DNA of 64,000 bases from Marinobacter vinifirmus (lineage in GTDB: Bacteria > Pseudomonadota > Gammaproteobacteria > Pseudomonadales > Oleiphilaceae). The notes below the pieces were generated by a model. The model searched no databases, had not been told where the DNA came from, and saw nothing but the letters and a program-made list of their open reading frames with translations. Of this stretch, positions 61,343 through 64,000 are shown in pieces. Numbering within the stretch: position 1 is the first letter of the stretch; each line of letters starts with the position of its first letter. A program made the translations under genes and the position numbers. Where the stretch lies: assembly GCF_002258215.1 (NCBI RefSeq), contig NZ_NEFY01000001.1, positions 434,001 through 498,000 of the forward strand. Reading direction: 5' to 3'.

Positions 61343-62086
61343 ATGGCTAACAGAAACGACATCCTCGACAGAATTAACGCATGGTTAACGCCAGAAAATT
61401 TTCAGGACTATGCTCCGAACGGCCTGCAAGTTGAGGGCAGCGAGACTGTAGGCGTTATCGTTTCAGGTGTAACCGCATCACAGGCACTGATCGACGAAGC
61501 CGTAAAACAAAACGCAGACATGATCCTGGTCCACCACGGCTATTTCTGGAAAGGTGAAGACCAGACCATCCGTGGCATGAAAAAGAACCGCATCAAACAG
61601 CTCCTGGACAACGACATAAACCTCGTCGCCTACCACTTGCCATTGGATGACCACCCCGAGTACGGCAACAACCGCCAGCTGGCCGATATACTTGGCATCC
61701 AGAATCCACGTCCAATGGGTGGATTAGTGTGGCAAGGTGAATTGCCCGAAGCCATGTCATCCGAAAAGTTCGGCCTGCACCTCGCAAGAGCCCTGCACCG
61801 GCAGCCGCTTCACGTAGGCAATGGCCCGGAAATGATCAAGACTGTCGCCTGGTGCACCGGGGCAGCTCAGGGGTTCATCAACGTGGCCTTGGATGCGGGT
61901 GTCGACGCCTACATCAGCGGCGAGATCTCCGAGCCGACGACTCATACGGCCAGAGAGTGCGGGATCCACTACTACGCGGCCGGCCACCATGCGACCGAAC
62001 GGTATGGTGTTCAGGCTCTGGGCGAAGCATTAGCAAGGGAATTCGGAGTAATGCACCAGTTCATCGACTGCGATAACCCGGTATAA
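61343..62086 (+). CDS. NIF3/DUF34-family metal-binding protein (YbgI-like)
   Basis: 247-residue protein of the NIF3-like family, annotated in databases as GTP cyclohydrolase 1 type 2 homologue, although function is not settled. The metal-site motifs LVHHGYFWKG (His64, His65) and AGHHATER are present. The start MANRNDIL (61343) has GAGG at 61334-61337. Third-position use looks less GC-rich than in neighbours such as murA, by eye only. Confidence 0.9.
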   Translation: MANRNDILDRINAWLTPENFQDYAPNGLQVEGSETVGVIVSGVTASQALIDEAVKQNADMILVHHGYFWKGEDQTIRGMKKNRIKQLLDNDINLVAYHLPLDDHPEYGNNRQLADILGIQNPRPMGGLVWQGELPEAMSSEKFGLHLARALHRQPLHVGNGPEMIKTVAWCTGAAQGFINVALDAGVDAYISGEISEPTTHTARECGIHYYAAGHHATERYGVQALGEALAREFGVMHQFIDCDNPV

Positions 62087-62143
62087 ACGACAGGGTAGTT
62101 GAAAGGGGAGGATCATTCTAGCGGACCCTGAGCAGTTAGGGTC

Positions 62144-62259
62144 GGCCAGTCTGGGGAACGGCTTTCCAAAAATTTGCGGAGCCATGGATGGCGGAGCAGA
62201 AGCGCCACATGGATGTGCCGTAAGGAGCGGTTTTTGGAGAGGCGTTTCCCAGACTGGCC
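62144..62259. repeat. Class A palindromic element, copy A11
   Basis: GGCCAGTCTGGGGAACGGCT then TTCCAAAAA (62144-62172) pairs with 62231-62259, with a few mismatches in the inner part. Core in plus orientation and identical to A9 in most positions. It lies between the convergent NIF3-like and yhcB genes. Confidence 0.9.
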
Positions 62260-62330
62260 AGCCGCCAAACCCAGAAGGCTGGCGGATCCGAGGCGCCTAG
62301 TTCTAAGGCCTGTATCTACTCAGTAAAGAA

Positions 62331-62768
62331 TCAGGCAGACCGCTTAGAACCATCCGCATTCAGGCCATAATCCTCAGCCAGAGTACCCTTGGCCTCCGGA
62401 TCAGACTTCGGCGCATAATCCCGAGGCGGCTCGGAAGGCTCAGCCTCCGAATGGCCAAGGCGACCAGAAGAATCCTGCCCCAGCTCCTCCAGCCAGTCCT
62501 CGTCATTGCACAGACGATTTGCGCCCCGGGCCATATGCTGATTCACATCCCGGTACGTATCGTTAAACCGCCGCAGCAAATGCGCAGACTCCATAAAATG
62601 CTCATTCACCTGGGCCTGATACCGCGTAAACTCACTACGCAACTCATCAACCTGCTGCTCCGCCCGGCGCTGTCGCAACGAAGCTCCCTGACCAGACCGG
62701 CCAAACATAAGCCCGATGACAATGCCAACCACCAACGCGACAACCGCCGCCACAATCAGGTTTGTCAT
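62331..62768 (-). CDS. yhcB: YhcB/DUF1043 membrane-anchored coiled-coil protein
   Basis: 145 aa with one N-terminal membrane helix (about 3-22, small-residue rich, GIVIGLMFG) followed by a coiled coil and an acidic, disordered tail. The family affects cell shape and envelope growth. Divergent from zapE, as in E. coli. Confidence 0.9.
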   Translation of the reverse strand: MTNLIVAAVVALVVGIVIGLMFGRSGQGASLRQRRAEQQVDELRSEFTRYQAQVNEHFMESAHLLRRFNDTYRDVNQHMARGANRLCNDEDWLEELGQDSSGRLGHSEAEPSEPPRDYAPKSDPEAKGTLAEDYGLNADGSKRSA

Positions 62769-62965
62769 ATAAAAATCGTCCTTTCATTGCCTGCAAGTGA
62801 GCCATTCCTCATTCAAGGAGTATAACCCCCCGAACGGATGTATCCCATGCCGAAACACTGCGCCAATCGTCTTATTGCCCCGGCGCCCGTGCGGCGTGGC
62901 GAAAAAACGTGAAATAAGCGACAATACCGCGCCCGAAAATCCACCTAGCAGGCAGGAAAATCCTG
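62769..62965. promoter_or_regulatory. Divergent region yhcB / zapE
   Basis: 197-bp gap that should contain both promoters. GC-rich hairpin-prone segment near 62879-62900. No convincing -35/-10 pair was identified. Confidence 0.35.
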
Positions 62966-64000
62966 ATGACAGAAGCCATGTCCTCCGAAACCGTCGCGAA
63001 CCTGACCCCTTGGCAACGCTACCAAAAGGATCTTGAGCGCCCGGACTTTCACAAGGATCCGGCCCAGGAAGATGCCGTGAAGCGCCTGCAGGCACTGTAC
63101 GACAAACTGGTGGAAGCCGAAAGCGAACGCAGCAAGGGCGGCCTGTCCAAGCTCCGCCGCAAACTGAAGAAGGGTAAGGAAGATCCGGTCAAAGGCCTGT
63201 ACTTCTGGGGCGGCGTTGGCCGTGGCAAAACCTACCTGATGGACACCTTCTTCGAGGCGCTGCCGTTCGATCGCAAAATGCGTGTGCACTTTCACCGCTT
63301 TATGCAGCGGGTGCACAACGAGCTGAAGCAGCTCAAAGGCGAGAAGAACCCGCTGGAAATGGTCGCGAAGAAATTTGCAGACGAAACCCGGGTTATCTGT
63401 TTTGACGAATTCTTTGTTTCCGACATCGGCGACGCCATGATCCTCGCCACCCTGATGGATGGCCTGTTCAGCCGGGGCGTTACCTTGGTGTGTACCTCCA
63501 ACATCGTGCCGGATGGTCTCTACAAAGACGGCCTGCAGCGGGCCCGCTTCCTGCCGGCCATCGCCCTGGTGAAACAGCACACCGATGTGGTGAATGTCGA
63601 CGGTGGCGTGGACTACCGGCTGCGTACCCTGGAGCAGGCGGAGCTCTATCACTGCCCGCTGGACGACCAGGCCGATATCAGCCTGCGTAACAGCTTCGAT
63701 GCCCTGGCGGTAGAAGCGGCAAAGCACAGCAAAACCATGGAAATTAACGGCCGCAAAATCCCGGCCGAAGCCCATGCAGACGACGTGGTGTGGTTCGATT
63801 TCAAAGCCGTGTGCGACGGCCCCCGCAGCCAGAACGACTACATCGAAATGGCCCGCCAGTTCCACGCCATCATCATCAGCAACGTGCCTCAGCTGGGCAA
63901 GAACAACGACGACCAGGCCCGCCGGTTTATCAACATGATCGACGAGTTCTACGACCGCAACGTAAAAGTCATCATCTCCGCCGCAGCGCCCATCACCGAG
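62966..64000 (+). CDS. zapE: Cell-division ATPase ZapE, partial (3' end outside the window)
   Basis: AFG1-like AAA-type ATPase that associates with FtsZ rings. Walker A is GGVGRGKTYLMD and Walker B VICFDEFFVSDIGD. 345 codons are seen against about 370 in the family, so only the C-terminal end is missing. The start is ATG at 62966; a second ATG four codons later (62978) is possible. Confidence 0.93.
   Translation, partial: MTEAMSSETVANLTPWQRYQKDLERPDFHKDPAQEDAVKRLQALYDKLVEAESERSKGGLSKLRRKLKKGKEDPVKGLYFWGGVGRGKTYLMDTFFEALPFDRKMRVHFHRFMQRVHNELKQLKGEKNPLEMVAKKFADETRVICFDEFFVSDIGDAMILATLMDGLFSRGVTLVCTSNIVPDGLYKDGLQRARFLPAIALVKQHTDVVNVDGGVDYRLRTLEQAELYHCPLDDQADISLRNSFDALAVEAAKHSKTMEINGRKIPAEAHADDVVWFDFKAVCDGPRSQNDYIEMARQFHAIIISNVPQLGKNNDDQARRFINMIDEFYDRNVKVIISAAAPITE

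Overview
The window looks like a chromosome segment of a marine gammaproteobacterium close to Marinobacter. This is inferred from gene content and order and could not be checked by search. Supporting points are Pseudomonas-like synteny (leuS-lptE-holA, phoH-ybeY-corC-lnt, mreBCD-maf-rng-yhdP, hpf/rpoN/lpt/kds next to mla-murA-hisG), GatCAB, short-form HisG, a two-subunit pyruvate carboxylase with a divergent LysR gene, and two tandem 600-residue acyl-CoA dehydrogenases. No tRNA, rRNA, CRISPR array, prophage or transposase gene was seen.

Layout. 0.1-3.9 kb: two tandem acyl-CoA dehydrogenases. 4.1-5.2 kb: an endonuclease I family protein lacking its catalytic histidine, and a small coiled-coil protein. 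5.3-9.5 kb: leuS-lptE-holA. 9.7-16.0 kb: a zinc-ribbon protein, then phoH-ybeY-corC-lnt and miaB. 16.4-20.0 kb: trmH, followed by a small accessory stretch with a MntA/HepT-type module, yejK and a YefM/YoeB module. 20.2-24.9 kb: cysDN (CysN carries a degenerate APS-kinase-like tail), a PilZ protein and rimO. 25.1-30.2 kb: beta-carbonic anhydrase, pyruvate carboxylase and its LysR neighbour. 30.7-33.9 kb: gatCAB. 34.3-43.4 kb: mreBCD, maf, rng, yhdP and a nitrilase. 43.4-52.7 kb: darP, mgtE, npr, rapZ, ptsN, hpf, rpoN, lptB, lptA, lptC, kdsC, kdsD. 52.8-57.5 kb: mlaFEDCB, ibaG, murA. 57.5-61.1 kb: hisG, hisD, hisC. 61.3-64.0 kb: a NIF3-family gene, yhcB and the start of zapE.

The genes are mostly housekeeping. 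They cover envelope building (Lpt, Kds, Mla, YhdP, Lnt, MurA, MreBCD), translation and RNA modification (LeuS, GatCAB, MiaB, RimO, TrmH, YbeY, HPF, RNase G), sulfate activation, anaplerosis, histidine synthesis, and nitrogen-PTS/sigma-54 signalling.

The unusual content lies between the genes. Twelve copies of a palindromic element of about 105-195 bp (called class A here) keep a conserved centre with small hairpins, enclosed by 20-28 bp arms. The arm sequence differs from copy to copy, yet left and right arms stay complementary. Four copies of a second element (class B) follow the same plan with a different centre, and three of them sit between the toxin-antitoxin modules, yejK and cysN. A nested double palindrome (class C) lies between two convergent genes. 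Fixed core with variable but self-complementary arms is the reverse of the usual REPIN design. It is the best candidate here for an undescribed system. Other points: mreC appears to start at ATT, CysN has a fossil kinase domain, and the EndA-like protein has lost its active-site histidine.
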